Source: Achromobacter sp. HZ34 (lineage in GTDB: Bacteria > Pseudomonadota > Gammaproteobacteria > Burkholderiales > Burkholderiaceae_B). From it: DNA of 64,000 bases. The translations under genes and the position numbers were made by a program. This document shows positions 6,716 through 14,749 of this stretch, piece after piece. Within the stretch, counting starts at the first letter, position 1, and each line of letters begins with the position of its first letter. Where the stretch lies: positions 1 through 64,000 of the forward strand of contig NZ_NJIX01000010.1 in the NCBI RefSeq assembly GCF_002209485.1, given 5' to 3'. The notes below the pieces were generated by a model. That model worked only from the letters and a program-made list of their open reading frames with translations. It was not told the DNA's origin and searched no databases.

Positions 6716-7056
6716 TGCTGGCCCGCTCAACCCCTCTACGCCGTAAAGGCAATCAGTCCACTGCGGCTGAGAGGCGCTATCTCGGCCATGTCGCCGCACT
6801 GGGCTGCCAGCTGTGTCTGTTCCTTGGCTATGGGGCTACGCCGGCCATCGTGCATCACCAGCGGACGGGCCAGGGGTGGGGCAGGGCGAGCCACTACCGC
6901 ACGGCCGGCCTATGCCCTCCCCATCACCAACATAGCGGTTACGGCGTCCATGACATGGGTCGCCAGGAATTCGAAGACATGTACGGCATAAGCGAAGTGG
7001 CTTTGGTTGATGCTACTCGCAAAGCCCTCGCGCAATACATCCCGGAGGGCAAGTGA
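6715..7056 (+). CDS. Ref-like recombination-enhancement nuclease
   Basis: 113 residues. It has a Cys pair (CQLC, residues 27-30), then PAIVHHQRTGQGWGRASHY and LCPPHHQHSGYGVHDMG, ending FEDMYG. This His-rich arrangement with a terminal FE..YG is that of the P1 Ref family of RecA-dependent HNH-fold nucleases. Such genes often follow ninB in lambdoid phages. The start overlaps the ninB stop (TAATG). Confidence 0.75.
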   Translation: MLARSTPLRRKGNQSTAAERRYLGHVAALGCQLCLFLGYGATPAIVHHQRTGQGWGRASHYRTAGLCPPHHQHSGYGVHDMGRQEFEDMYGISEVALVDATRKALAQYIPEGK

Positions 7057-7838
7057 GCGTCGAGGCCATTTCCTGGGCACTTAAGCAGCCCATCAAGCCG
7101 TCTTCCGCCAAGTTCGTATTGGTGGCGATTGCCAACTGCGCGGATGGCCAGGATTTCATCGCATGGCCGTCCATGGCATACCTGACCGAGGCAACTGACC
7201 AGGATCGCAAGACCGTACTGGCAAACGTCGCCAGGCTCAAGGAAATGGGTTTTTTGGAAGACACCGGGGAGCGTAAGGGCTCAACAAAACAGGTCATCGT
7301 TTACCGGTTGAAGGAGCCCGAAATCGGGACAGTTAAAGAGGACCAAAAACGGAACAGTACCGAAAACGGAACAGTACCGAAAACGGACATAAAGAGTCCC
7401 GTTTTTCCCCATAAAGAGTCCCAAATTTCCCGTGAAAGAGGCCCGAAAACGGGACACGGAACCGTCATTGAACCATCAAAGAACCGTCAGGGAACCGTCA
7501 ATAGGGGGCCGGCAGTCACGTTGCCTGATTGGCTGCCCGAACAGGTTTGGCAGGATTGGGTTGCACACCGGAAAGCCGTCAAGGCTCCGTTGACTGATCG
7601 AGCTGCCGAACTTTCGATATCGAAGCTTGCGAAATTCCGAGAACAGGGTCATGACCCCGTCGCGGTGATCAATCAGAGCGTCTTGTCTGGGAAATGGACG
7701 GATTTGTATGCCCCCAAGACGGATCAAGCTGCCGGCCGAGTCAATGGGCAACACTTCAACCGCCAGGAAGCACTGGAGGCCAGCAACCGAAAGGTTGCGG
7801 AGCAGTGGCTGAGGAGCCAGCAGAATGAAACCTACTGA
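7053..7838 (+). CDS. Replication initiator, O-like winged-helix protein
   Basis: 261 residues from GTG 7053 (GTGA overlap). Residues 1-90 are a winged helix-turn-helix (AWPSMAYLTEATDQDRKTVL, LKEMGFLED) typical of phage replication proteins. The middle has repeated Lys/Thr/Asn-rich segments encoded by near-repetitive DNA (7330-7500) where phages of this type often carry their origin as iterons inside the initiator gene. The C-terminus (residues 155-261) contains LPEQVWQDWVAHRKAVKAPL, a domain common in such initiators. It should bind the origin and recruit the host helicase. Confidence 0.75.
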   Translation: MSVEAISWALKQPIKPSSAKFVLVAIANCADGQDFIAWPSMAYLTEATDQDRKTVLANVARLKEMGFLEDTGERKGSTKQVIVYRLKEPEIGTVKEDQKRNSTENGTVPKTDIKSPVFPHKESQISRERGPKTGHGTVIEPSKNRQGTVNRGPAVTLPDWLPEQVWQDWVAHRKAVKAPLTDRAAELSISKLAKFREQGHDPVAVINQSVLSGKWTDLYAPKTDQAAGRVNGQHFNRQEALEASNRKVAEQWLRSQQNETY

Positions 7839-8469
7839 CCAACCGCGCTTCAGCGCCCTGATCAGCGACGTGTTCGCGTTCTATCGCCAGGATGCAAGCC
7901 AGTTTGCGATGAACGTCTGGTGGCAGGCCATGCAACCGTTCGATCTGGCTGCTGTCGCCGAAGCCCTGAACCGCCACTGCGTGAACCCCGACTCTGGTCA
8001 GTTCATGCCCAAGCCTGCCGACGTCGTGAAGATGCTGCGTGGGTCGAGCCAGGACAGCGCGCTGGTGGCGTGGTCGAAGGTGGACAAGGCCATGCGCCAG
8101 GTCGGACCGTACCAAACCGTCGCCTTTGATGACCCAGTTATCCACAGGGTGCTGGAGGAAATGGGCGGTTGGATTCAGTTGGGCGACAAGACAGAGCGAG
8201 ACTGGCCCTTCATCGCCAAGGAGTTCGAGAACCGCTACCGCGGCTACGCCATGCGCAACGAGATTCCGGAACATTCCAAAGTGTTGATCGGGATCACGGA
8301 TGCCAACAACCAGAAGCAAGGGTTCAAGGTTACGGCGCCGGTGCTGATTGGTGATGCCGCATCTGCCAAACGCGTTTTGTTATCGGGGATTGACAAGCCC
8401 GCTATCGGCTTTCACCGGATGGAAGCCACCGAAGAACTGCCGCGCCTTGTTGCGCCGGGGGAAAAATGA
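7825..8469 (+). CDS. Replication-associated protein, DUF6475-like
   Basis: 214 residues, overlapping the end of the O-like gene. It contains FSALISDVFAFYRQDASQF, VWWQAMQPFDL, QFMPKPADVVKML and DDPVIHRVLEEMGGW, a pattern I associate with the DUF6475 family found directly after O-like genes. Position suggests the equivalent of a helicase-loading (lambda P) protein, but no ATPase motif is present, so this is inference. Confidence 0.65.
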   Translation: MKPTDQPRFSALISDVFAFYRQDASQFAMNVWWQAMQPFDLAAVAEALNRHCVNPDSGQFMPKPADVVKMLRGSSQDSALVAWSKVDKAMRQVGPYQTVAFDDPVIHRVLEEMGGWIQLGDKTERDWPFIAKEFENRYRGYAMRNEIPEHSKVLIGITDANNQKQGFKVTAPVLIGDAASAKRVLLSGIDKPAIGFHRMEATEELPRLVAPGEK

Positions 8470-8807
8470 GCAAGGCAACAGATAGGCGCATCCTGATCCT
8501 GCTGACCGAGCGGGATGAGTTGATGCAAAGCCACATGATGAATCTGATCGACGATCCGTATCACGCCGTCGTCAAGGCGTTGACCCGGCTTCACAAGGCC
8601 AAGCAGATCCACATATCTGGGTGGGAAAAGAACCATGCTGGCCACTACGCCGCAGTCTGGGCTATCGGTGAGTTTTACGACGCCCCCATGCCGAAAGGAG
8701 ACCAGTGCCGTGGCGATTTCATCGGCACTGTCGTCGGCGCTATCGCATCGCTGGAGCTGACGCCCTTCCGGACGGCAATGTGGAACGTGGAGAGGGGGCA
8801 GGCATGA
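8466..8807 (+). CDS. Hypothetical phage protein (113 aa)
   Basis: Starts MSKATDRRILILLTERDEL, overlapping the previous stop by ATGA. The N-terminal half (residues 5-60) looks like a winged-helix DNA-binding unit (LIDDPYHAVVKALTRLHKAKQIHISGW). A second segment is less ordered. Function unknown; the context is replication and recombination genes. Confidence 0.6.
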   Translation: MSKATDRRILILLTERDELMQSHMMNLIDDPYHAVVKALTRLHKAKQIHISGWEKNHAGHYAAVWAIGEFYDAPMPKGDQCRGDFIGTVVGAIASLELTPFRTAMWNVERGQA

Positions 8808-9190
8808 TCGTCTACAAGTGGCTGCACCCGATACCGCTTCAATTTGGCGCATGCTTTTCGGCAGTGGAGTTCTACCGTGAGATGCGCCAGTTGAAATGTG
8901 ATGATCCGCCATCGTTTACCTGCGACAAGTCGGCGGCGGTGCATACCTTTGAAGGTAGCGATGACAGCATTCGCATGTTGCTGACGCTCGACCCTGTCGC
9001 TGCGGCGGCCCAGGATGGAATCGAAATCGCCGCATTGCTCGCGCATGAAGCCGTTCATGTCATGCAGGAATGCCGTCGCTGGATGGGCGAGAAAGAGCCT
9101 GGTTCCGAGTGGGAAGCCTATACCGTGCAGCATGTGGCCCAGGAGTTCATGGGCTGGTATCAGGACTATATGAAAAAGGGGGCTCGATGA
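8804..9190 (+). CDS. HEXXH zincin-like protein
   Basis: 128 residues, ATGA-coupled to the previous gene. A zinc-protease-type motif LLAHEAVHVMQE (His81, Glu82, His85) is followed by GSEWEAY, with Glu102 or Glu104 as a possible third ligand, the gluzincin arrangement. No signal peptide, so it would act in the cytoplasm. Its target is unknown. It lies between replication genes and a DUF1064 nuclease. The motif is clear; proteolytic activity is inferred. Confidence 0.7.
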   Translation: MIVYKWLHPIPLQFGACFSAVEFYREMRQLKCDDPPSFTCDKSAAVHTFEGSDDSIRMLLTLDPVAAAAQDGIEIAALLAHEAVHVMQECRRWMGEKEPGSEWEAYTVQHVAQEFMGWYQDYMKKGAR

Positions 9191-9525
9191 AAAACTACGC
9201 CCTGGGCCGTCTCAAGACCGGCCAGAAAAACAAGACCGAGCAGGCCTACGCCGACTACCTCGCCCAGCTCCAGGCTGTTGGCGGGATCCTTTGGCACAAG
9301 TTCGAGGGGCTCAAGTTCCGCCTGGCAGACAACACGTTTTACACACCAGACTTCATCGTCATGAAGCCGGACGGACAGATGGAGGCGCACGAAGTCAAAG
9401 GCTTCTGGCAGGACGACGCGCGGGCCAAGATCAAGATCGCCGCGGACATGTACCCATTCAAGTTCATCGCCGTGAAGGCCCGCGCCAAGAAGGACGGCGG
9501 GGGCTGGGCGGTCGAAGAGTTCTAA
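9187..9525 (+). CDS. DUF1064 nuclease (Holliday-junction resolvase-like)
   Basis: 112 residues, starting in an ATGA overlap. The core KFRLADNTFYTPDFIVMK and EAHEVKGFWQDDARAKIK has the PD...E-x-K nuclease pattern (TPDF Asp, then the Glu and Lys of EVKG). DUF1064 proteins are phage endonucleases believed to process branched DNA before packaging. It closes the rightward early block. Confidence 0.85.
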   Translation: MKNYALGRLKTGQKNKTEQAYADYLAQLQAVGGILWHKFEGLKFRLADNTFYTPDFIVMKPDGQMEAHEVKGFWQDDARAKIKIAADMYPFKFIAVKARAKKDGGGWAVEEF

Positions 9526-9540
9526 CCAAGGGGAAATAAC

Positions 9541-9639
9541 ATGGAACCACTCGAAATTTCGCTTCTGATGCTGGTAGTCATTGGCGCGCTGCTGGGATAT
9601 GGAATCGTGCGCGGTGGTGCGCTGGGGGATGGCGAATGA
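9541..9639 (+). CDS. Small membrane peptide (32 aa)
   Basis: Thirty-two codons with the ribosome-binding sequence AAGGGG before the ATG. It is mostly one hydrophobic helix (EISLLMLVVIGALLGYGIV). Its stop overlaps the next start (ATGA). Unknown role. Confidence 0.5.
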   Translation: MEPLEISLLMLVVIGALLGYGIVRGGALGDGE

Positions 9640-9782
9640 ACGCTATGGAACGCCAGCCGCTGAAGTTCAGCCTGAGGATGCGCCAGATCGCTGAGCGCTC
9701 GAAAAACCACCCCAAGCCGATCAACATGTCCTCGAAAGTGCGGGAGACTGTGTTCGATACGTCGCGTTATCGGGATGGTTAA
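9636..9782 (+). CDS. Small basic phage protein (48 aa)
   Basis: Forty-eight codons starting MNAMERQPLKFSLRMRQIAE, ATGA-coupled to the membrane peptide gene. Lys/Arg-rich and helical at the start; no family recognised. It is the last gene before an 81-base gap (9783-9863) that may contain the late-gene control region, although I see no convincing promoter there. Confidence 0.5.
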   Translation: MNAMERQPLKFSLRMRQIAERSKNHPKPINMSSKVRETVFDTSRYRDG

Positions 9783-9863
9783 GAAATAAAAACGGCGAGG
9801 CCTAGAAACTCGAATAAGGTCATGATATTTAAAGGGATGCTCTAACTAACTGGAGATCCCGTC

Positions 9864-10322
9864 ATGACCGAATCTACCGAACAGCAGGAAGTTGTCACCC
9901 GGCCCGAAGCCCAGGGCCAGGACGTATTCACCACCGATCCCGCCGCCACCTCGCTGGATACCCCGGCCGCATCGACGGCGCCCGCCTACACCGATCCCGA
10001 CCTGACCGCGCCGGCAGACCCTGCCGAAGTTGCACCGGTCGGCTCGCATCCCGAACTGGACCCGGATGCAGACGTGGCCACCCACGATTCCGACACGCCG
10101 GAAGAAGACGAGCCCACCGCCGACAAGGCCCAGGCCGTCGCCGACGCCAACAGCACGGCCACCCGCGAAACCGTCAACGACGAAGACCTGAGCATCGGTC
10201 AGCAGGTTGGCGCCCAGATCGCCCGCGCGCGCAACGCGCTGGAACGACTGGAAGAAACCGTGGCGCGTGATGTGCACGCAGCCCTGGCTGAAATCGAGTC
10301 GCTGCTGGGTCTGGGGGACTGA
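9864..10322 (+). CDS. Acidic, low-complexity phage protein (152 aa)
   Basis: Good ribosome-binding site (GGAG) and start MTESTEQQEVVTRPEAQGQD. Residues 1-105 are rich in Pro, Ala, Asp, Glu and Thr and probably disordered. Residues 110-150 form a helical segment (RARNALERLEETVARDVHAA). First gene of the late block. Function unknown; acidic N-terminal regions like this can mimic DNA, but nothing here proves it. Confidence 0.65.
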   Translation: MTESTEQQEVVTRPEAQGQDVFTTDPAATSLDTPAASTAPAYTDPDLTAPADPAEVAPVGSHPELDPDADVATHDSDTPEEDEPTADKAQAVADANSTATRETVNDEDLSIGQQVGAQIARARNALERLEETVARDVHAALAEIESLLGLGD

Positions 10323-10326
10323 GGCC

Positions 10327-10482
10327 ATGCTAGGCACCATCTTGCTGATCGTCCTCGTCCTCCTGCTGGTTGGTGCCCTGCCTGCCTGGCCGCATTCCGC
10401 CAGTTGGGGCTACTACCCCTCAGGGGGTATCGGCATCATCCTCGTCGTCATCCTGGTCCTTGTCCTACTGGGGCACCTGTAA
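10327..10482 (+). CDS. DUF3309 small membrane protein
   Basis: Fifty-one residues: MLGTILLIVLVLLLVGALPA, then WPHSASWGYYPSGGIG and a second hydrophobic stretch. This hairpin of two transmembrane segments around WPHSxxWGYxPSGG is the DUF3309 signature. The family is widespread in bacteria and has no known function; here it lies five bases after a phage gene and directly before terminase. Confidence 0.8.
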   Translation: MLGTILLIVLVLLLVGALPAWPHSASWGYYPSGGIGIILVVILVLVLLGHL

Positions 10483-10923
10483 ATGCCTGCAGGCCGCGAA
10501 TCCACCTTCACTCAGGAGATAGGCGACACCATCTGTGCACGGCTGGCAGATGGTGAAAGCCTGCGGCGTATCTGTCAGGACGAGGATATGCCGGACAAAT
10601 CGACTGTGATGCGGTGGCTGGCGCAGGACGAGAACCTCCGCGACCAGTACGCGCGCGCAAGGGAGGCTCAGGCTGATCGTTTGGCCGAAGAGATCCTGGA
10701 AATCGCGGATGACGGCCGGAATGACACCTATACGGATGAGGACGGTAACGAGCGCACGAATCAGGAAGTCGTCGCCCGATCCCGTTTGCGTGTGGATGCG
10801 CGCAAGTGGCTGGCTTCGAAAATGGCCCCCAAGAAGTACGGGGATAAGGTGGAGCTGAGCGGGACGGGCGAAGGTGGCGCGCTACTGATTGGCATATCGA
10901 CTGACCCTAAGGTGGAGCAATGA
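10483..10923 (+). CDS. Terminase small subunit
   Basis: 146 residues. An N-terminal helix-turn-helix (ICARLADGESLRRICQDEDM, STVMRWL) is followed by a helical region and the typical RSRLRVDARKWLASKMAPKKYGDK ending of small terminases that recognise the packaging site. It directly precedes the large subunit (with one small gene between). Confidence 0.88.
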   Translation: MPAGRESTFTQEIGDTICARLADGESLRRICQDEDMPDKSTVMRWLAQDENLRDQYARAREAQADRLAEEILEIADDGRNDTYTDEDGNERTNQEVVARSRLRVDARKWLASKMAPKKYGDKVELSGTGEGGALLIGISTDPKVEQ

Positions 10924-11087
10924 CCACTCCGCACACTTCCTGCCCCGGTGGTCGCACGGTCCGCATCACTTTGAAGGACGGAACGGTTCTGGTCGACCGT
11001 TTTATCGAACGCACGCCAAAGTTCATTGTTCTGGCTGGGCGTAGGCTGCGTGGGCGCGACGTGAAGTCGTTCGCGATCGTTCGATGA
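10920..11087 (+). CDS. Small protein between terminase genes (55 aa)
   Basis: Fifty-five codons, sharing ATGA junctions with both terminase genes. It starts MTTPHTSCPGGRTVRITLKD and looks like a small beta-barrel-type fold (VRITLKDGTVLVDRF, KFIVLAGRRLRGRDV). No family recognised. Confidence 0.55.
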   Translation: MTTPHTSCPGGRTVRITLKDGTVLVDRFIERTPKFIVLAGRRLRGRDVKSFAIVR

Positions 11088-12472
11088 AAGTCCAGTACCA
11101 CCCCCCCGGACCGGTGTCCGCTTCGTTCATGAAGTCGGACGCCTTCGTGCGCGGCATCCGCGGACCGCTGGGTTCCGGCAAGTCCACCTGCTGCATCTTC
11201 GAAATTCTGCGCCGTGCGCGCATGCAGAAGCCGGCACCTAACGGCAAGCGTAAGACACGCTGGGTGGTCATCCGAAACACCTACGCGGAGTTGAAGACCA
11301 CCACCATCAAGTCCTGGCACCAGTGGATACCCCAGCACATCGGGCGTTGGCAGTCCGAAGGCCCACCCACCCATTACATTGACGAAGGCGACCTCCAGAT
11401 GGAGGTCATGTTCATTGCGCTCGACCGGCCCGACGATATCCGCAAGCTGCTGTCTCTGGAAGTGACGGGCGGCTGGATCAACGAGGCGCGTGAAATACCC
11501 AAGGCGGTGCTGGACGCGCTCACCGGCCGCGTGGGCCGCTACCCATCGATGATGGATGGCGGTGCGACCTGGCACGGCGTGCTGATGGATACGAACTCGC
11601 CCGACTCGGACCACTGGTGGTATCGCCTGGCCGAGGAAGAATGCCCAGTTGAATTCGAGTTCTTCGCCCAGCCCGGCGGCCGTGCAGAGAATGCTGAGAA
11701 CCGCAAAAACCTGCCGGCTGGCTACTATGAGCGCATGGTGGCCGGCAAGGATGCGGACTGGGTCAAGGTCTACGTCGACAACGAATACGGCTTCGTGCGC
11801 GAGGGCAAGCCGGTTTACCCTGATTACATCGACGCGCTGCACTGCCGCGAGTTCGAAATCGTCCGCGGCTGGCCGATCCTGGTGGGCATCGACTTCGGCC
11901 TGACGCCTGCCGCCACATTCGGCCAGCGCTCCCCGATGGGGCAATGGCGCGTGCACAGCGAGTTGGTTACCGAGGATATGGGTGCGGTCCGCTTCGCCGA
12001 GCTGTTCAAGCAGGTGGTGGCCGAGCGCTATCGTGGCCTGCCCCTGGCGTCGATTGCCGCTGATCCTGCTGGTGATGGCCGGGCCCAGACCGACGAGCGC
12101 ACGCCATTGCAGATCCTCAAGGCTGCTGAAATCGACGCCCACGGGGCACCGACCAACGACCCCACGCTGCGCATCGAGGCGGTCTCGTCCAGTTTGCGTC
12201 GCCTGATTGATGGCCAGCCCGGCTATCTGCTCCACCCTCAGTGCAAGACCCTGCGCAAGGCGAAGGGCGGGGGCTATGCCTACCGCCGCATCCAGGTGTC
12301 CGGCGCCGAGAGGTACCACGACGTGCCCGACAAGAACAAGTACTCCCACGTCTCTGACGCCGAGCAGTACATGTTCGTCGACGGCGGCGAACACAAGATC
12401 ATCACGCAGCGCACAACCAACCGGCCGCGCAATGCCGTGGCCATATCCGACTACAACATCTTCGGGAGCTGA
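11084..12472 (+). CDS. Terminase large subunit
   Basis: 462 residues. ATPase domain with Walker A GPLGSGKST (27-35) and a Walker-B-like segment LEVTGGWINEAREI (about 125-138), then the RNase-H-fold nuclease with GIDFG (Asp270), ADPAGD and SHVSDA acidic motifs. It drives DNA into the procapsid and cuts the concatemer. Start ATG 11084 overlaps the preceding stop. Confidence 0.93.
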   Translation: MKVQYHPPGPVSASFMKSDAFVRGIRGPLGSGKSTCCIFEILRRARMQKPAPNGKRKTRWVVIRNTYAELKTTTIKSWHQWIPQHIGRWQSEGPPTHYIDEGDLQMEVMFIALDRPDDIRKLLSLEVTGGWINEAREIPKAVLDALTGRVGRYPSMMDGGATWHGVLMDTNSPDSDHWWYRLAEEECPVEFEFFAQPGGRAENAENRKNLPAGYYERMVAGKDADWVKVYVDNEYGFVREGKPVYPDYIDALHCREFEIVRGWPILVGIDFGLTPAATFGQRSPMGQWRVHSELVTEDMGAVRFAELFKQVVAERYRGLPLASIAADPAGDGRAQTDERTPLQILKAAEIDAHGAPTNDPTLRIEAVSSSLRRLIDGQPGYLLHPQCKTLRKAKGGGYAYRRIQVSGAERYHDVPDKNKYSHVSDAEQYMFVDGGEHKIITQRTTNRPRNAVAISDYNIFGS

Positions 12473-12473
12473 C

Positions 12474-12719
12474 ATGACCGACAAAATCTCCAAGATCGCC
12501 GACCCCGCTGGCATCTTCAGCAAGCAACAGCAGGCATCCTCGGCGCAGACGGCCATCGTCCAGCCGCCGCCCGACACCACCACGGCCAGCACCAGCAAGA
12601 ACGTGCAGGAGCAGGAAGACTTGCTGCGCCAGCGCCAGGGCCGTGCGGCGAACCTGCTGACCGGCTCCAGCGGCATCAACAATACGCCGGTGGGCACCAA
12701 GACGCTGCTGGGGTCGTGA
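12474..12719 (+). CDS. Hypothetical phage protein (81 aa)
   Basis: Starts MTDKISKIADPAGIFSKQQQ one base after the terminase stop. It is rich in Gln, Thr and Ser and ends with a conserved-looking stretch LRQRQGRAANLLTGSSG, the style of small proteins that precede portal genes in BPP-1-like phages. The stop overlaps the next start. Confidence 0.6.
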   Translation: MTDKISKIADPAGIFSKQQQASSAQTAIVQPPPDTTTASTSKNVQEQEDLLRQRQGRAANLLTGSSGINNTPVGTKTLLGS

Positions 12720-12829
12720 TGGACGACGTCATCAGCGAACTGTTCCGGCTGGCCTTCGGCATCGGCTTCACCATCCTGGTGATATGGCTATGCAAGGTCT
12801 GGCCGTCCAAATCCAAGGATCGGCGATGA
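12719..12829 (+). CDS. Small membrane peptide (36 aa)
   Basis: Thirty-six codons, MDDVISELFRLAFGIGFTIL followed by VIWLCKVW and a basic tail. One transmembrane helix. Overlaps both neighbours by four bases. Unknown function. Confidence 0.45.
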   Translation: MDDVISELFRLAFGIGFTILVIWLCKVWPSKSKDRR

Positions 12830-14454
12830 ACGATTCCCGAGTCGAAGAAATCCTCCGCGATCAAGCGGCAATGGAGTCGGTCAAGACGAACTGGAACACG
12901 ATGTGGCGCCAGATTGCCCAGGTGACGTTGCCGCGCTCCGACTGGTTCAACCGCATCGCGGTGGCCGAGGGCGAGAAGCGCACCGAGCATATGTTCGACT
13001 CGACGGCGGCAAGTGCCCTGGAGCGCGCCGCCGCGGCGATGGAATCGGAAATCACGCCGCGCACGCAGAAGTGGCACGGACTGCGCCTGACCGACGACAC
13101 CCTGAATGAGGACATGCGGTGGAAGCGCTGGCTGGACCAGTGCACCGACCTGATGTTCCGCGCCCGCTATGCGCCCATGGCCAACTTCGCCAGCCAGGCC
13201 AGCGAGTCGTACATGTCTCTGATGGCATTTGGCACGCAGGCGCTGTTCATCGACGAGGTGATCGGCCGCCACCTGCGCTACAAGTCCATCCACCTGAGCG
13301 AGATATGCATCGCTGAGAACCACGTGGGCATCATCGACAAGGTGCACCGCAAGTTCGAAATGACCGTGCGCCAGGCGATCCAGCGCTTTGGCGCTGATGC
13401 GTTGCCGGACAAGATCAAGGACCTGCAGGAGAAAGAGCCCGAGAAGAAATTCGAATTCATCCACTGCGTCAAGCCCAACGACAACAGGGACCCGGACGCA
13501 CGCGGCAAGGCCTATGTCTCGTATTACATCGTGTGCGAAGGCCGCAAGATGGTTCTGGCCGGTGGGTATCGCACGATGCCCTACGCTGTATCGCGCGCGG
13601 TGACGTCGCCTAAGGAAATCTACGGCCGCTCGCCCGCCATGACGGCGCTGGCTGATATCCGCATGCTGAACGAGATGGAAAAGACCATCATCCGGGCAGC
13701 TCATCGCGCCGTCGATCCGCCGCTGCTGCTGTCCGAGGATGGCGCGCTGCAGGCGTTCAGCACCCGCCCCAATGCGCTGAACTTCGGCGGCGTCGACACA
13801 AACGGCCGGCCGCTGGCCATCCCGCTGCAGACCGGCGCGAATCTGCCGCTGGGCCTGGAGATATCCGACCAGAAGCGCCAGTCCATCAACGACATCTTCT
13901 ACATCACGCTGTTCCAGGTGCTGGTGCAGAACCCGCAGATGACGGCGACCGAAGCCATGCTGCGCGCGCAGGAGAAGGGCGCGTTGCTCGCCCCGACCAT
14001 GGGCCGGCAGCAGTCCGAGTTCCTGGGGCCGATGATCAGCCGCGAGTTGGATATCCTGTCCACCGCCGGCCTGCTGCCGCCGCCGCCCGAGCCTCTGGGT
14101 GAGGTGGATATCGACGTCGAATACACGTCGCCTTTGGTGCGCGCACAGCGGTCTGGGGAGGGCGTGGCGATCATGAACACGCTGAACGCCATTTTGCCCT
14201 TCGCGCAGATCGCGCCCGAAACGCTCAAGCGCTTCAACTTCGACAAGATCCCAGTGGAGCTTGCCGAGATCAACGGCATGCCGGCGGATCTGCTGTATAG
14301 CGATGACGAGATGAAGTCGATCGATGACCAGAACGCCACCGCGCAGGCTGCGCAGGCTGCTGTCCAGGCCGCTCCGGCGCTGACCCAGGCGCAGCTCAAC
14401 GTCGCCAAGGCCAACTCCCTGGCATCGGCGCCATCGCCCGCGGTGACCGGCTGA
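12826..14454 (+). CDS. Head-tail connector (portal) protein, T7/BPP-1 type
   Basis: 542 residues from ATG 12826 (start MNDSRVEEILRDQAAMES; an earlier ATG at 12784 overlaps the upstream gene). It carries the hallmarks of podoviral head-to-tail connecting proteins: WRQIAQVTLPRSDWF, HMFDSTAASALERAAAAMES, EIYGRSPAMTALADIRMLNEMEKT and a helical C-terminus. It forms the dodecameric portal at one capsid vertex. Confidence 0.92.
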   Translation: MNDSRVEEILRDQAAMESVKTNWNTMWRQIAQVTLPRSDWFNRIAVAEGEKRTEHMFDSTAASALERAAAAMESEITPRTQKWHGLRLTDDTLNEDMRWKRWLDQCTDLMFRARYAPMANFASQASESYMSLMAFGTQALFIDEVIGRHLRYKSIHLSEICIAENHVGIIDKVHRKFEMTVRQAIQRFGADALPDKIKDLQEKEPEKKFEFIHCVKPNDNRDPDARGKAYVSYYIVCEGRKMVLAGGYRTMPYAVSRAVTSPKEIYGRSPAMTALADIRMLNEMEKTIIRAAHRAVDPPLLLSEDGALQAFSTRPNALNFGGVDTNGRPLAIPLQTGANLPLGLEISDQKRQSINDIFYITLFQVLVQNPQMTATEAMLRAQEKGALLAPTMGRQQSEFLGPMISRELDILSTAGLLPPPPEPLGEVDIDVEYTSPLVRAQRSGEGVAIMNTLNAILPFAQIAPETLKRFNFDKIPVELAEINGMPADLLYSDDEMKSIDDQNATAQAAQAAVQAAPALTQAQLNVAKANSLASAPSPAVTG

Positions 14455-14747
14455 TGAAATCGATCCTTAAACGCCTGCTCGCCAGGCGCACCGCATACCA
14501 GCGCACCTTCCTGGGTGACGACGACAAGCCGCACCGCAATGCGGAAATCGTGCTGGCCGACCTGCGTCGCTTCTGCCAGTTCGACCAGCCAGGCCTGAAG
14601 ATATCGCCCACCTCCGGCATGGCCGATCCCCTGGCCACCGCTTACGCCGCCGGCATGCGTGACATGTTCCTGCGCATCACCCGCAACCTGCATCTTGACG
14701 ATGCGACCATCCAACGGCTCACCGAGCCACAACAAACCGAGGATTGA
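14454..14747 (+). CDS. Bbp19-like phage protein
   Basis: 97 residues starting MKSILKRLLARRTAYQRTFL and containing DLRRFCQFDQPGLKIS and AYAAGMRDMFLRI. This matches the small protein that follows the portal gene in Bordetella phage BPP-1 (Bbp19) and relatives. Role unknown, probably in head assembly by position. Overlaps the portal stop by one base. Confidence 0.75.
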   Translation: MKSILKRLLARRTAYQRTFLGDDDKPHRNAEIVLADLRRFCQFDQPGLKISPTSGMADPLATAYAAGMRDMFLRITRNLHLDDATIQRLTEPQQTED

Positions 14748-14749
14748 TC

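Noticed and set aside
10907-12700. A 597-codon leftward frame opposite the terminase genes
   Set aside because: The rightward frames encode clear terminase subunits with coupled starts. The leftward frame is a by-product of GC-rich third codon positions.
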